Shown here: positions 33,875-47,273 of the stretch, one piece after another | How positions within the stretch are numbered: the first letter of the stretch is position 1 | Layout: each line of letters begins with the position of its first letter | NCBI GenBank assembly: GCA_022828595.1 | Contig: JAKGHH010000003.1 | Location: forward strand, 102,447,583 to 102,511,582 | Direction: 5' to 3' | Length of the DNA stretch: 64,000 nucleotides | DNA from: Nelumbo lutea | Lineage: Eukaryota > Streptophyta > Magnoliopsida > Proteales > Nelumbonaceae | The notes under the pieces: model-generated | The model's input: the letters and a program-made list of their open reading frames with translations, nothing else | Databases searched by the model: none | What the model was told of the DNA's origin: nothing | Translations under genes and position numbers: made by a program

Positions 33875-35533
33875 CTTATTTCATAAGCAAATAATTCTAT
33901 AAGGGGTATTTTAAGAAATAATTTTTAGAAATAAATTATATATTTCATAAGCAAAAAACTGGGTATTTTAAGACAAATATGTGTGTGTTTCACTGTCGTC
34001 ACAGTCGCATAAACTGTGGCCATTTTTTGTAGAAGAAGAAGAAGCAGTTTTGAGGTATGGGAAGAGAAATATGCTTTGAGGCCCATCTTTGCCTCGAAGA
34101 AGAAGAAGAAGAAGAAGAATATACCTTTGATGTTTGTTCATCGGTGGTTAGCGTTTGGCATGCGGGTGCTATTTCAACCCTAAAAAATTGAAGAATACTA
34201 TGAGAACGAAGAAGATTGGTCGAAAGAAAAGGAGGGACGACCATGAATATACCTAGAGCAGTCATTTTGAGAAGGTAGGCAACGATGGTCTTCCGATGCT
34301 ATCTCTAAGAATGCAGACGATGTTGGTGTTTAGAACGCAGGCGGCGATAGAATGCAGAAATGAGATAATGGGCAAATTGTGGCATTTCAAAATTTGTTAA
34401 GGGGTATTTTTGACTTTATGGTATCTCTGAAACGTGTCTGAACGCGTTAAGAGATGGGCCACATGCTTATGATTTCAGATTTAAAAAATCAATTTAAATC
34501 TGTTTTCAAACACTCCCTTAGTTTGAAGTCTGAATTGGCCCTTCAATTTATAAAAGGACAAATTTTGTTTTTTCACAAAGTTCAAAGGTTGTTAGAGCCA
34601 AAGATCCATTTATTAAAATTATTTAATATCCATAATACTTTCAATTTGAATTCAAATATAAATGAATTGAATTGGGATCCACCTATACAAATGATCTAGT
34701 TGAATCTATTTGCAGCCTTACCAAAAACCATCTTAATTAGAAGCAAATATGGGTCAGGCATAAGTTCTAGGACTGTGACTTTTAGGTTTCATTTGTTTAC
34801 AATGCAAATGCCGGTTCGATACAAATCAATATATGCACTTGGTTCAATTTTGCAAGCATCTAATAAAAATATATTTAATGAGAGCAAAGTATTACAACAA
34901 AAAGCCATTTCAAAGAGTACAAAATTTATCAATGTTAAATTAAACCAACTTTGCATTTTCATGAACCAACATATTTATATTTGTATACTTAATATACTTT
35001 TGTTTACGCTACAAACAAACACAGCCTTAATATGAGTATACTTACTCATATAAATTATATTTTATATTATATGTCATATAATATATGTATTATATGGACT
35101 ATGTCTAAACAAAGATCGTAGGCCCAAGCCTAGAAATTCCTGGCCGGGCTAAAAATGTGATCACCAGTTAATTCTAAACTAACCATTTCTGAGTTCTATA
35201 TTCTCCGGTTTTGTGTTGGCGTTGTATACATTTGGTTTTGTTTATGTTTTTTCATTCAATATTTATATTTTATTAATTTGTAAAATGTAAAAAGATAATA
35301 ATTACAATCGCTTATAACAATTAATTGCGCCACATTAGCTTAACATGAAAACTTTAAAAACTTTCTTAAACGGGAGTCCACTTTTACCATCCTCTATGCG
35401 ACCAAAAGAGGAGAACTGCCGAAGTGGCGCCTACGTGGCAGGGTTTATTGAATAAACGCCACGGAACCGAACACTCTGTAGAATATATACATGACAGACC
35501 CGATAAACACATGACATTTTCACAGCCCTGATT

Positions 35534-35542
35534 AAACCCTAG
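35534..35542 (+). promoter_or_regulatory. Telo-box in the SEC-C gene promoter
   Basis: AAACCCTAG lies about 65 bases upstream of the ATG at 35606, close to where transcription would start. Telo-boxes near the start are common in plant genes for translation and organelle proteins. A CTACGTGGCAG (ACGT-core) word lies further up, near 35430. Function is inferred from position only. Confidence 0.4.
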
Positions 35543-35605
35543 CGAGTAGAAGGAACTCACTTGGTTTCAGACTTTCAGCAGGCGAAGCTTCCACCGAGAG
35601 AGAAA

Positions 35606-38600
35606 ATGGCACCTCGGCGATTTGTGACCCATATTTACAGAAATGCCGTCCTCTTGTCATCGTCCCAACCTCAGCTTCATTGCCGTTTTTCACTCTCACA
35701 GACCCGTTCCATCTTCTCCACGTCCCAACTGGATGGATCTTGGATGGACAAGATCAAAGGGGTTTTCACCGGCCAGAAGACCACACCTGAATCTCAGGTC
35801 ACCTCCGAATCCTTCACTCTCCTTAGTAAGTGCTCAATCGTCTCCTTGGCAATTAAGTTCTGCTAACTTAGCAATTCTGGAAAAAGAAATTCTTTTGAAT
35901 TTGTTCAATCCCTTCATTTGATTGAAATATGTGATTTTAAAAGGAAAAAAAAAACATAATATTGGTTAACATTCGTTCGTTTTTTGTTTGAATTATGAGT
36001 TTTAAGGGTTCGCCGATGAGCTGAAGACTGCGAGAAAAGCAGGGTCGTTCAAGAATTTTATAGTGGGTCGAAGCAGCGAAGCAACATTTGCTGATGCATT
36101 TGAGAAGCAGGAAGCCATTATTCGATATCTCGGAGGATTTGATCCTGCAGGAGAGGTTAGTCCTATCTCATCCTGAGTTCTAATAAGTTTTTATCTACTC
36201 CAGAAATTGAGTTGCTGTAAGATAGTAAACGTATCGGATGAGGTTAGCGAGCTATTCTTCGTTTGCTACTCATCGATTAGTTGCTGTGTTGACGTGTTGT
36301 TGAAATTGAAATACCACTATTGTGGGTATTACAATTTATCCGTCGTCCTTCCTTCTAATCAATACAAACGGAAGTTTAGAGGACCCACCATACCAGAGAA
36401 GTGAAATTAGTGCTTTTGTGATTGGATGGGCTTGACACATTCTGCGTTTGCCATAAACGGGAACAGCTACGTGCAATTAAAGATAAGGATGTCGGAAAGC
36501 TCTTTTCTTTTGGTTCCGAATCTGCTGCACTTATACTGCTCTGGATAAGTGCAGCAAATCCCGATTCATGAAGTAATCCACTTATCCCTCAGTAAGTTTA
36601 AGGTATTGGGGGTAATAAATGGTGTGTGAGTGTAGAGTGGCTGTAATCAAAGATAAGTCTTTTGATCTGATTGAAGAAGACAAAAATAGAGTATACAGGA
36701 TGGAAATCATTGATAGCAACTGAGGGTTTACAGAATATGCTTTTCCTTTGGGGGATCTCTGTTGTATGAGAGGTAAGGAATTTAAGGCTGTTTCTATAGC
36801 TTAATACAATACCTGCCCAGACCTCTCTCCATCTTGAACGGTGTTGCTTTTTTCACAGCTATGGTAGAATTGTTTTAAGACATAACAATGGCCTTTACAG
36901 AGAATTGGAAGGAAGGCAACGGTACAAGCTAAGGTTTTCCAAATCGAGTAGGTTAGCACTCTGAATGTGGGTGTATCAATCATAAAAGGGGGAAATGAGA
37001 CTTTGATACCGGATAGAAGTGTCACATGATGTATATTTTAGGTGGGTTGGGTTAGGGGTCCCAATTGAGTTGGTCCTTCCCTTTTCTCCATCTTGCAGTA
37101 ATTAAAGCCTTCATATATGCTTGCATGCGTACACACCAAAAAATTAGAAGATTCATATTTAGTCTGGAGTTACTTGATAGTTTGATCTTTGATTCTGGAT
37201 TATGTCTTCACAGCAAAGAATGCATAGAATATTCAGTAATTATGATTAATGATCATATTATTATATCAAACTGTTATCATTTGGTTGGGCTACAAATCTG
37301 ATGAAGGTCTCATTCCTTGATTAATTGCTTCTAGAATCTCCAAAGCAGTCAGAAGCAAGAGGCAGCCAAGCATTGTAATTGCACAATTGCTGAGGTTGAG
37401 AGTGCATTGGCAAAGTTTACATGGGCAAAAGAAGCACAGAAAAAGATAGAAAAGCTAAGGGCAGAAGGAAAGCCAATGCCAAAGAGCTTGGCCGAGGTAT
37501 TACTTCCTGTTCTAGTTTGTTTTTTATTTCATTACTCACCAACAAAAAAAATCATTAAAAAATAAAAGAGAAGTTCCTTACTTTCCACAATGAGCTTATA
37601 CAGTCTCTAAGTTTGTGGATAGTCTGATTATTTTATATAGATGATAGTTACTGTCCTTGAAAAGAATAAATCATGCAGTGCCATTGCAGTGACAAAAAGC
37701 CTTGCATGGATGGGTCCCACCAAGGAAATCTTTCTAATTTAAAAAATTGACATATACAACTTGGTGAAATACCGCTCACCTCGGAAGCCCCTTCGAGAGT
37801 GGCTTAACCTCCTGAAACAGAAAGTGGAGAGGAAGAAGAGAAGGGAAGGTAGGAAAAACAGGGATTCAGTGAGAGAGAAACAGGGGATATTCATTCCTTC
37901 TTTTCATTGTAAGAGTATGGCCTTATATAGCTGGCCTACAGGTGTAATCATAGAGGGAATATCCTCTGATTGGCAGGATAACTAACTCTGGGAAGTATCA
38001 TGGAGGGAATATCTTCTGTCGGCAGAATCACCCTCTCTTTGTGTAACTAATTCTGAGGCTCTGTCGCCTGTCCCTGAGGCTCTGTCCCTGATGGGTAGTG
38101 GCCTGCTCCACTCCCTTTGTTGGGTTCGGGGAAGGTATTTGGGTCCCAACACAACCATACCTGTTCTATGTATGTTAACTGGATATTCTACCTCCTTTTG
38201 CAGTTTAAGGATACAATTATCATCATTTGAACATGGTGCTTGCTGGTCTGGCGGGTACATTAGGAGATTTGAGACATACTATTGATGGATGGTGAAAATA
38301 GCATGTACTAGATCCGTTTTACTTTCTATTTGACTATTGATCAATAGATTCTAAGTACTACCTATATGACTAAATGGTTTGTATCTACCCTGTTTATATT
38401 TTAAACAATATGATGAACTAGAGGGTGCTTTACAACATGAATGCTTTTGTTTTCATTTGTTTTTTAAATTGCGATGTCAGCAAAAAAATTGAAACACGTT
38501 CTTGAACTGTGTTTCTGTTTTCAGAAGCAAAAAACAAGTTGGTTTTGTTTCAACAAAACAATTCATGATTTTGAAGCCATCAAAATAGTGATTTTTAGAA

Positions 38601-40832
38601 CAAAGGCAAAATTTGGAGTGCAGATATTATATGATTTTTGAAAAATGATATCAAATCGCCAGATGAAAACATGTTCTTTAAACGAAATTCAAGAATACGT
38701 TTTTGGTTTCATTTTTGGAAACAAAAAGAACATATACAATCAAGAACATGTTTTATGTTTTTTGATTTTTTGTTTAAGAACCAATTTGTTTTCAAACTAG
38801 ATGGTTTCAATTTGTTTTTGGAACTCACAAGAAAAAAGAAAACAATTCACATTGACAACCCACCTTACTTGGGCCCTATTTGTTTGTTCAAAGGCTTTAC
38901 TCGGGCCCAATTTGTTTCAGCTTTCTTGTTTTCCTTAAATGTTTAATAGTATATCCAGCTAAATACATGTATGCATGTATATACTGCCTTCCCAAGATCC
39001 CAGTTTGTTAGGACCAGCATTGCATAAAAGGATTTTACTTAACAAAGAGTACCTCTCCCTCTCAAATTATCTATAACAATAGACAAAACTAGGAGGGACA
39101 TTACAATTTCTTTTGGTTGTCTTATCAGAGTTTTATCTATTAGGCAAGAAGTCTAGAGCCATATTAGCTTTCACAGTAGGTCGGAGAGATACTTTACATA
39201 GATATTTTTTTCTCAGATATGGATCATATGTACTGAGGATGAGAGTTCTCTCCCAGTCAAGCTGTACTTGGCTAGAAATACTAATACCTTCATTAGCATC
39301 CATACATTCTGTAGTATAATGAACACTGATCTTACATGCCTTTGGCAGTAGCTCTTATTCTCTTAATGCTTTCCCTGATCTTACTTTTCTTCTTGGTGGA
39401 TATCTAAGCACATGTTTCTTGTCATGTGAATAATGGTATAGATGTGTGACCTAATCTCATCAATCACAACTGTGGTTTTTGAATGGGTTCAAATGGATTT
39501 GGCTTTTGAGCTTCAATTATAGCATCTATAGCTGACTTAGGATTCTAGTAATCTACTTTTAGCCAATGAGTGTAAGTATGGTGAAAACTTTATTTGACCT
39601 GGAGATGAACTTTTTTGCTTAGTTTCTTGACATTCATCTCAAGCAAATAAAGTTGCCAAAAACATGCTACATTATATTTAAAATTTAACTATATCTGTTG
39701 GTTATTTTTCTCTCAAAATCCTTTCTTATAATGGCAGAACTGTGAGAGAGTGTGAGTTCATTCTTAACATGATTGAAATATCATGTACTATAGGTGCAAA
39801 AGCTGATGGGATCAACACCATTGGATCTTGCCAGGTCTAATTTGGCAAAGAGTGGGCAAATAAGTAGGAATGCACTCTGCCCTTGTGGTTCTAAGAAGAG
39901 ATACAAAAGGTACTGTTGCCTTGCTAACTTCTAGATCTAGTTTCTTTATATTCTCTACTCAGAAGTATGAATTACATGTGAAAGGGGATCTAATTAGATT
40001 ACATAAGGACAGCATACCAGTATGAATGACATGTGAAAAAAAATGAGTTTCAAATTTGGCACATGCTCTGCTATTTAGGTTGTCTTCATCTACTTGCAAG
40101 GATTTTCAAGAATCAAAGCAGCTCCACAGATACAGTATTTCAAAAAAAATATTGGGAAAATTGGTTTCTGGCTTGCTATAAACAATTTGTTTGAAGATAG
40201 AATTTACAGATCTTTCTCTCTCTCTCTCTCTCTCTCTCTTGTGTGTGTGTTGTGTGTGTGCGTGCGTGCGTATGGTAATCTTTTTATAAAGCAGAGTTTG
40301 GGGGATATAGGGCTCCATGGGCAGTTTTTTTTGTAAAATCTGTTTACAGCAACTTGTACTTTTTTTTTGGTTTTTATCAATGATACTGTACTTTATCTTC
40401 TCTCTCTAAAACAAATTACAATTATCCTTTAATGTTCCCCTTTATCATGTATGCTTATCTTCCTGACCTTTATGCTTACTGGGAGTTACCAACAAAAGCT
40501 ATTAGTGATGTTTCTGGGCCTGCAAATTTTGAACATATGGTTCTTTTAGCTGTTGATTACCTTAAGCCTAAACCAACTTGGTCCAAGGGTCAAGTTATTT
40601 TCCTGGGATCAATTTGTGTCATATTATACTTCTGATTGTCCTAACCATACCATCCTTTTCAAGGTGAGAGATGTGTACAATATATAGATAGACACATGGT
40701 AATATGGTTCTGTATTCGAGTCAACAGTAGGCACTGTTCCATGGTGTTCTATCTGCCGCTTGGGGCCTATATCAACTTGCCAGTCGAAGATTGCTTGAAA
40801 CTAACCATTGTTTCCTGCCACAACACCTGACC

Positions 40833-40863
<31 letters not shown>

Positions 40864-41380
40864 TCTGTAGATACAAGAATAGTGTTTACCTATTAGTCCT
40901 AGGTACAGTCTTCTCCCTAAATAATGTTCAGTTGGAAGTAGGATGTCAGGATGCTGCAAACTTTTGCCTTAAACAATTCTAAACTCTTTTATGACTTTTT
41001 CAGCCTATTTGGTTCTGGTGATGAAGTCCATTGTTTTTCTTAGTTTTTTGCATTCTCTCTTTAACAGTTGAATATTTTCTTCAAGCAACTACTACCAAAT
41101 TCTTTTTTTTTAGTCTCATAGAATGATGTTATTTAAACCTTAAACATGAAAAAGAGGAAAGAATGAAAAAAGAAAAATGAGGAGGAAAAAAAGAAAGACA
41201 CCTTTCTTGAAGTTACTGTAACTGATTAAAGAACAACTTGCCTTTTATGATTTGATAGCTAAAAATAATTTATAATAGCTTCTTGGTGTTTGGTTGTGTT
41301 CTATCCACAATTTTTCATTAACGACTGACTTAGATTCCCCCTTTTGGATTTGAAGGTGCTGTGGGAAGGATTCAAGTTGA
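35606..41380 (+). CDS. SEC-C motif protein, probably organellar
   Basis: Five exons: 35606-35825, 36007-36155, 37335-37496, 39794-39909 and 41356-41380. All introns are GT..AG, phases join exactly, and the total is 223 codons plus TGA. The N-terminus (MAPRRFVTHIYRNAVLL...RFSLSQTRSIFSTS) is Arg/Ser-rich without acids, as in mitochondrial or plastid targeting peptides. The middle is charged and helical (FADELKTARKAGSFKNFIVG, FTWAKEAQKKIEKLRAEGK). The end is NALCPCGSKKRYKRCCGKDSS: a SEC-C zinc ligand set C-x-C-x8-C-C, a motif known from SecA C-termini that binds zinc and ribosomes or partners. The last exon adds only RCCGKDSS and was found by matching the motif and an acceptor. The role is unknown; ribosome or quality-control work in an organelle is a guess. 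Confidence 0.85.
37762..38151 (-). mobile_element. Ty1/copia-type solo LTR in intron 3
   Basis: On the minus strand a 390-base block starts TGTTGGGACCCAAATACC, has a TATATAAGG promoter word near 37925-37933 and ends in CACCA. It is flanked by CAACT and CAACC, a possible 5-bp target duplication with one change. No PBS or coding sequence is attached, so it is a solo LTR. It sits antisense within intron 3 of the SEC-C gene. Confidence 0.65.
40203..40272. repeat. CT/GT compound microsatellite
   Basis: A run of TC units passes into TG and CGTG units in intron 4 of the SEC-C gene. A second GA run is at about 40838-40863 in the same intron. Confidence 0.95.
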
Positions 41381-44300
41381 ACATAATTTGCTGATTTAAA
41401 AGACATTCTATTTGGGCTAATGGTCTCTCTAACAATTTGCTATGAGAACGATTGAAGATATTCTTGGAAGCACTATCAGTGGGAAGAAAAATAAAAGAGA
41501 TGGATTGCAACAATTAGGTTCCATTCCATGTGAAAGAACCGGATGGTCTCTCTTGTAGTCCTAGGGGGACTGCCCAGCATGACAGCGCCTGCGCTGGGAA
41601 AAGAAAAGAGACCAAAGAAGGGGAGTAGAGCTTGCCATTTCTCTTAATTCAAACTACTGTTAAAGAAAAGCATCAAGAGGATGTTTCTTTTTGGCATCTC
41701 AGTTTTGATTAAAAATGTTTCTGAAAGCTGACTTTAATTTTCATAGATAGCTGATTGATAGACATCCTCAATATGGACGCATAATGATGAAACAAAATGC
41801 TTTACTGTTTCTGTAATATTATGGTTCCTGTAATGAGATCCAGTGTCCTGCAAAGTGGGGAAGTGAGATCAGAAGCGCCCGTCTTGTAAGTAATACACCA
41901 CAGTAATCAATACAAGAACGAATGGTTGTCATCTCTCTGATTGATAAATCTCAACCCAAAGTCCCATCTTATCAGCTTGCCTTCATGGTCACCAGATGAG
42001 CTGTTTTCTTTGGACGATCTTGGGTGGCTACAGCCTATAGGGTGGGTCGAAATGGTGTGGAGATGAGAAATGTGCCATTAAGACTTTCCCCTCTAATAGG
42101 AGCCTGACCATTGAGACCTTATGAATTCTAGGATATTGAAACTGATTCGATCTGATCGGTTTATCTAGAAATGAAACTGAAATCGACCCAGTATTAAGTA
42201 AAACCGACCTGGTTGATTTGAATCGGTTTTATGAATGATTCTCTCGGTGTGAACGGTAAAGGAATCAAGTTTAAGAAATCAAAGGCTGGATGCTTGGAAA
42301 TTAAAAATGATTTGATGGATTAAAACTGCTATTTTATATATCTAAGTCTGTTCAGTTTCGGTTTTCACATCGGTTTATGTTTTTTTATAACCCAAAGCTG
42401 ACTGGTGCTGAAGAAAAACCGGCCAACTCTGGTTGGATTGGTCCGGATTGATCGATTTGGGTCTTGTTATGAACAGCCCTAGCTGGTAGATGATATTCCA
42501 AGAAAGACCTTATGAACAGGGCATGTTATAGATCCTGTTACCTGTGTAGTCTGTTCTTGGTCCAGCAAGAAAGTTTGTCCATCATTAATGTTGACCCTTC
42601 TTGCAGGAATTAGTTCACATGGCCAAAGAGGTCACTACCTGTTGCATATTCCACAAGTATCTCAGAGAAGATAGTCGCATTACAGCTAGAGCAAGTGCAC
42701 GTTCACTGAAGCAAAAGCCCCTCAGTTAAAGTTTCTGTAAGCTAGGACAGCCTCTTGAGAACTCCAGAAGCCCATCATCTAATTCTCCCACATATCCCAG
42801 AAGCATGCACCTCACATTCTGGCTGTACTGTCCTATATAAGGGAGACCCACATCAGTCAAGCCCCTTGGTCGTAGATAAAGGGCAATAACCTCCTAAGCT
42901 TCTCACAACCCCTCAACAGAGCTCGGACCCCCCGTTGTCAAGTGGCAAGTCTGTTATCCTTTCTTCACTGTCAAGAAAAACTAATCGGAAATTACAGACT
43001 TTTTTTTCGCAAAAAGTTCCAATAGATTCCAAAGAAGGATTGGTTATGCCAGATACATGGACAGCCAGGTAATTGCAGCTCAGTGCAGCCTTGTGCCAGA
43101 GAAGATAATCCTCTGAAACTAGGCCTTTGTTCATCCTCCATTTCCTGATCATCTGCAACTCTCTCAATTCTCAAGTCTAAGCCTCTTTAATTTTTTTTTT
43201 TTTTTACAATTCTGAGCAACAACTTCTAGCCCTCTATCTCAAAGGTTTCTAAATTGGGGCATCGTTGAATCATTGCTCAGAGGTGTGCCCATCAAGAAGC
43301 TTGCTTGCCGACATGGACATGGAGGTTGTGCGCCTGCTGAACAATTGCTTTTGGGTTTGGTTTTCTGGTGTCAAGAATAAACCAATTTCCACTTGTGATT
43401 TGTCCTGCTCTCCTGCTGCAGGCCTACAATTGAACTGAAGCAGACTCTAGCCAAAGTGGGTTTATATTTATTTATTTGTTCTTGAATTTAGGCGGTTTGT
43501 TGAAAGTTGAAACACATTAAATCCTTGTTTTTGTGTGTCTGACTACAACTTGGCCTGCCCAAATGAAGCCTGGTCAGACCCGATTCGAGCTTTGCATGGG
43601 TTGGGCTTGCCTTTGTCAGGCTCTGACGTGGGCTTGGGTTCGAAAATTTGAGCTTAATATAAGCTCAGGTTGAAATTTGGTTGAGGTCTCTTATGGCTTG
43701 AGCCCAATCAATCCTACCTAGCCCAACCTCAGCTTATCCCACTATTTATGATATAGGCAAGTTTTAAAGTATCAACACTTATCTTTATCAGTGCACATAT
43801 TATACATGTTAGTTTTTGAACCCACTGATATATCCAATACACTGAATTAGGACATCCGCCACTTATGAAGTTTAATACCCTAAAGACAAATCGGATCCAC
43901 AGCCCACTTAACAGTCATTGCGTTCAGCCAAACCTTGCTCGAGAGTTTAACCGAATCTGTTATTTTGTGTCGGATTTCACTTGATCCTAATAAATTGGAT
44001 CAAATCAGAAAAGTCAATTCGTCTAGTTAACGGATCGAATTCGAATATATCCTAATCAGGTATGTCATGACCCAATTTGATCTATTAGTTATGAAATATT
44101 ATGTATTATAGATTATTTATATTATATATCTATATTTTATATATAATTATATATTATATGATAGGATTCAAATCGGATATCTGATAAGATATTTGAATTC
44201 AAATTTGAATCATAATCTTGGAAATCCAACGGATTCTTATTGGATTCAAATTGATTGGGTTTCTCATCAAACCGTATCAGATATGCCTTGACTGAAGGTG

Positions 44301-44570
44301 CCACCTTGTACAAAAAATGCCAAAGGCTAGAATTGTACCCGATCTACACCTCACAAGCCCTTTTTTGACTTTTCAATTGGCAGATGTAGTGAGTTTAGGC
44401 TCTATTTATTTGCACTCTGCAGTCTGCACTAGTATAAAAGTATGACTACAAGTTGGAAGAGTGTAAATTTTGTTTCACTTTTGCATCCAGTTTTACCTTA
44501 CATTTCTTTAGGTTTTATTTCACTTCAGTCACACACACGCCATAAACAAACAAAATTGATTAAGGCCAAG
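41381..44570. other. 3' flank of the SEC-C gene and spacer
   Basis: The first part is probably 3' untranslated sequence. A good acceptor (CCCTTCTTGCAG) ends at about 42606, so a spliced 3' UTR exon there is possible but unproven. A CGGTTT/AACCGG-rich segment from about 42130 to 42480 ending AACAGCCCTAG looks like a hAT-type MITE. GGCC-rich debris lies at 43.55-43.75 kb, and around 44.0-44.3 kb there is an ATATAT core with GAATCAAAT words. No further gene is seen. Confidence 0.45.
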
Positions 44571-44573
44571 TTT

Positions 44574-44928
44574 GGGAGTGCTTATTCGAATAAACACTTA
44601 TCGGTGTTTGAAAAATAAGCCTGAAATAAATGTTTATAAGGCCAAGTTTGAGAGTTTATTCCAATAAACATTTATTGGTGTTTGAAAAATAAGCCTGAAA
44701 GAATAAGCACTTATTGGAGAAGCCCAAAATTCGGGCTTATTTTTAAGTGTCTATATGTTTTCTGGCTTGTCTTAGTCTGCCATGTCATTTTGAAAATACT
44801 TATATTACCCCTATTTGAAATAAGTGCTTTTTCACAAAATGCTAATGAACAATGATTAGAATAAGCACTTATTTTTTAGTACTGATTGAATGAACTTATT
44901 TTTCAATTAAGCACTCGCAAAGTTGGCC
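44574..44928. mobile_element. Tourist-like (PIF/Harbinger) MITE
   Basis: 355 bases with inverted ends: left GGCCAAGTTTGGGAGTGCTT, right read backwards GGCCAACTTTGCGAGTGCTT. TAA stands directly outside both ends (44571-44573 and 44929-44931), the 3-bp target duplication of PIF/Harbinger elements, and the GGCCAAG/GGCCAAC start fits Tourist termini. Inside, the first 66 bases are tandemly duplicated (second unit from 44640). No coding capacity. Confidence 0.82.
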
Positions 44929-45465
44929 TAAAACTTAAAATAAAAAATAGATCAAAATTTTAGTCAATAAATTTGTGCTTCCAGCCTCCCAATACTCTGG
45001 CATCATTGCAGAGGAAACCGCATTACAAATAAACTAGGCTTTAGTGCCCATTGGTTCACACTTCCACATTTTCACCAAAGCTCAGAGTAGATAAGATCGA
45101 AGGTGCTATAGCTTTCTCTGCTGACCAAAATCAGTGGATGTGGTTCCCACCGACCATGGTTCATCAAGTCCAGAATAACCTTAACCAGAGAACCAGAGAG
45201 GTTGGAACAACTAAAACAAATACTGTGGGGGAGGAATCATATATACAAAGTGTGTCATTTTCATGATTTCTGTGCTTAATATTTTGTTCCATATTCCACA
45301 CCACTAATGCCAAAGAAAGAATTTCTCTCTCTAGATCGATTGATCGATCTCTCTACTGAAAGAGAATACTGGTGGGATATATGGGAGGAGGAATATATAA
45401 GGAATTTAGATAGGTATAGAGTGAGCAGAAGCTCACCATCACCGACCCCATAATCTCTAACATGG

Positions 45466-45492
45466 GATGCCACGATCCGAGCCTGCATTGTC
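45466..45492. promoter_or_regulatory. Conserved noncoding block, copy 1
   Basis: The 27 bases beginning GATGCCACGATCCGAGCC agree at 24 positions with 56081-56107. The second copy lies about 1.9 kb upstream of glutaredoxin 3; this one lies about 8 kb upstream of glutaredoxin 2, with a Mutator-like element and a gypsy remnant between. A regulatory role in these duplicated genes is an inference. Confidence 0.4.
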
Positions 45493-46855
45493 TTTGATGA
45501 CATTGAAATCCATCCATGACCCACAGCACAAGAGAAGAAAAGAAAAGAGGTTGACATTCCTCCTCTCAGTCTCAGTCCCAGGATTAGTAAATCCTCCTCC
45601 ACTTGTTTGTTCATGCATCGCAATCTACACACCAAACTGGCCTTTCAGCTTTTGCTTTGGCCGGTTCTTCTGTGATGATGATCTCATTCTCACCTGCTGC
45701 TTCTCTACCTTCTCTCTCGTTTCCATCTGCTTTACAGAATTTGCTTCACTGTCCTTCTCTTTACGTGGCTTTCTCCTGTGCTCATAAAATCGCTCCATGA
45801 ATATGATGAATCCTTCCTCCATAAATTAGACGCTTTCGTTGACAGTGAAAGTGATGAGAACCACACCGCACACGGCGGAGATGCTTTCGCGCGTCGTCAC
45901 ATGCCTGCTAATAAGATTCTATCTGGTGACGCAAAGTTCCAAAACAGAAATTAATTCAACCATGGAAATGGAATGAAGTCATGAACATCTCCATCTCGAT
46001 CGCAATGTTTCTGAGAATTTTATTTTATTTTATGGGATAACGATTTTGCTCGGCTTTGGACGGTGTGATTCCATTTCCATCCATGAGACGTTGAGAGTTG
46101 AGACCTGCAGCCTCTCTCTCTCTCTCTCTCTCTCTGAAGTAGTAATCAGAAGTGGAAGGATATATACCATTCACAAAAGCCACGAGGTAGGAACACGTGT
46201 CCTCTTTGAGCGTGAATGCTGACGGGGTCAAATATGATATCTGACCATTGTTTATCAATGTCATTTTCATCATCTATACTTTGAAAATTACAGTCTTCAT
46301 CACTCGTGTGACTCATTGAGTTGACTCAGAAATTTGCCAACCAACCTGGTCAAGACTCAAGAGATCAGTATATATATATAAATACTAGTCAATTTGTTCT
46401 TGACATGAGTTGCCATAGCACTTGGGAAAGATGAGCATTTGGATGCTATTTTCCTATAATTTTAATATTTTCAAATGGTGTGGGAGAAAGACAATGAAAA
46501 AAAAAAGTAAAATTGTTGGGAAAAAAACAGAAAAGCATTTGAGTAATTAAAACAAAAGGTTGAGATTAAAATATTTTAAGAAAAGCATCTCACAAAATGG
46601 ATAATTTATTTTCGTAAACTTTTTTGATATTCTCAAGTATATAAGAATCTTAAAACACAGCTGGAATGATTTTGCATAAAAAAAACTACGATTGTAATTT
46701 GTAAAAAACTAAGAAATTAAGAGATCTCCCCAAGTGTGTTTCATCTTTCAAGAATGTTAGAATGAATAAAGATAAAAGGAATGCAGGACCCTGCCTGGTT
46801 CGCCTTCCCAGTTTCCTCCATAATCCAGAAACTTGTTCCAAGCAAGGGGTGTTAA

Positions 46856-47273
46856 TGAATTAGGTTTGGGTTGGACCCATCCAAATCAAAATCAATATGA
46901 ATGGGTTGGGCAATTCAATAAGACATATTGAATTGGACCAGTCCAAGCTTAATGGTCCAAAGTATTCATTGGATTGGATTGAATCTAGCTCATCTGTTAT
47001 GGATTTATGGTGGACTAGGTCGGGTTGAACCAATATCTAGTCCATTGACAAAAGATAAGAGTAGAGGTTTCAATGGACCAGGTTTGGGTTGGATCTAATC
47101 TGAATTAAAACTAATTTGAACAAGTTGGAGAATCCAATAAGGTATATTGAATTGGACTTGTCTAGACTTAATAATGGTCCAAAGTATTTATTGGACTGGA
47201 TTCGACCTGGCCCATTTGTAATGGACTCATATTGTACCAGGTTAGGTCTGGACAAATATATGGTCCACTGACA
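46856..47273. repeat. Diverged tandem pair of hAT-like units, period about 218 bp
   Basis: The first unit (about 46856-47050) and the second (about 47074-47273) share AGGTTTGGGTTGGA, ATATTGAATTGGAC, GGTCCAAAGTATT and a CCACTGACAA/CCATTGACAA end. The start, AGGGGTGTTAATGAATTAGG, looks like a hAT-type MITE terminus. Confidence 0.65.

Larger units (their letters stand above)
30190..35520. other. Long repeat-rich spacer
   Basis: There is no gene that I can support in these 5.3 kb. It holds a CCGGTT-rich segment to about 30.45 kb, a word at 30466 (GGAAAGAGTATAAATACAAA) shared with the MITE at 54451, tandem duplications at 31711 and 33763, a degenerate AAAGTGCTTTT array at 32.4-32.8 kb, GAA repeats near 34.03-34.12 kb, and at least one MITE-like segment around 34.78-35.03 kb with a TTTGTTTAC...GTTTGTTTG terminal resemblance. 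Single open frames (for example 32221-32634) are products of the repeats. Confidence 0.5.

Noticed and set aside
45276..45822. Candidate protein genes on both strands around the conserved block
   Set aside because: Frames overlap on both strands, have no domains and contain microsatellite-like CT and GA runs.
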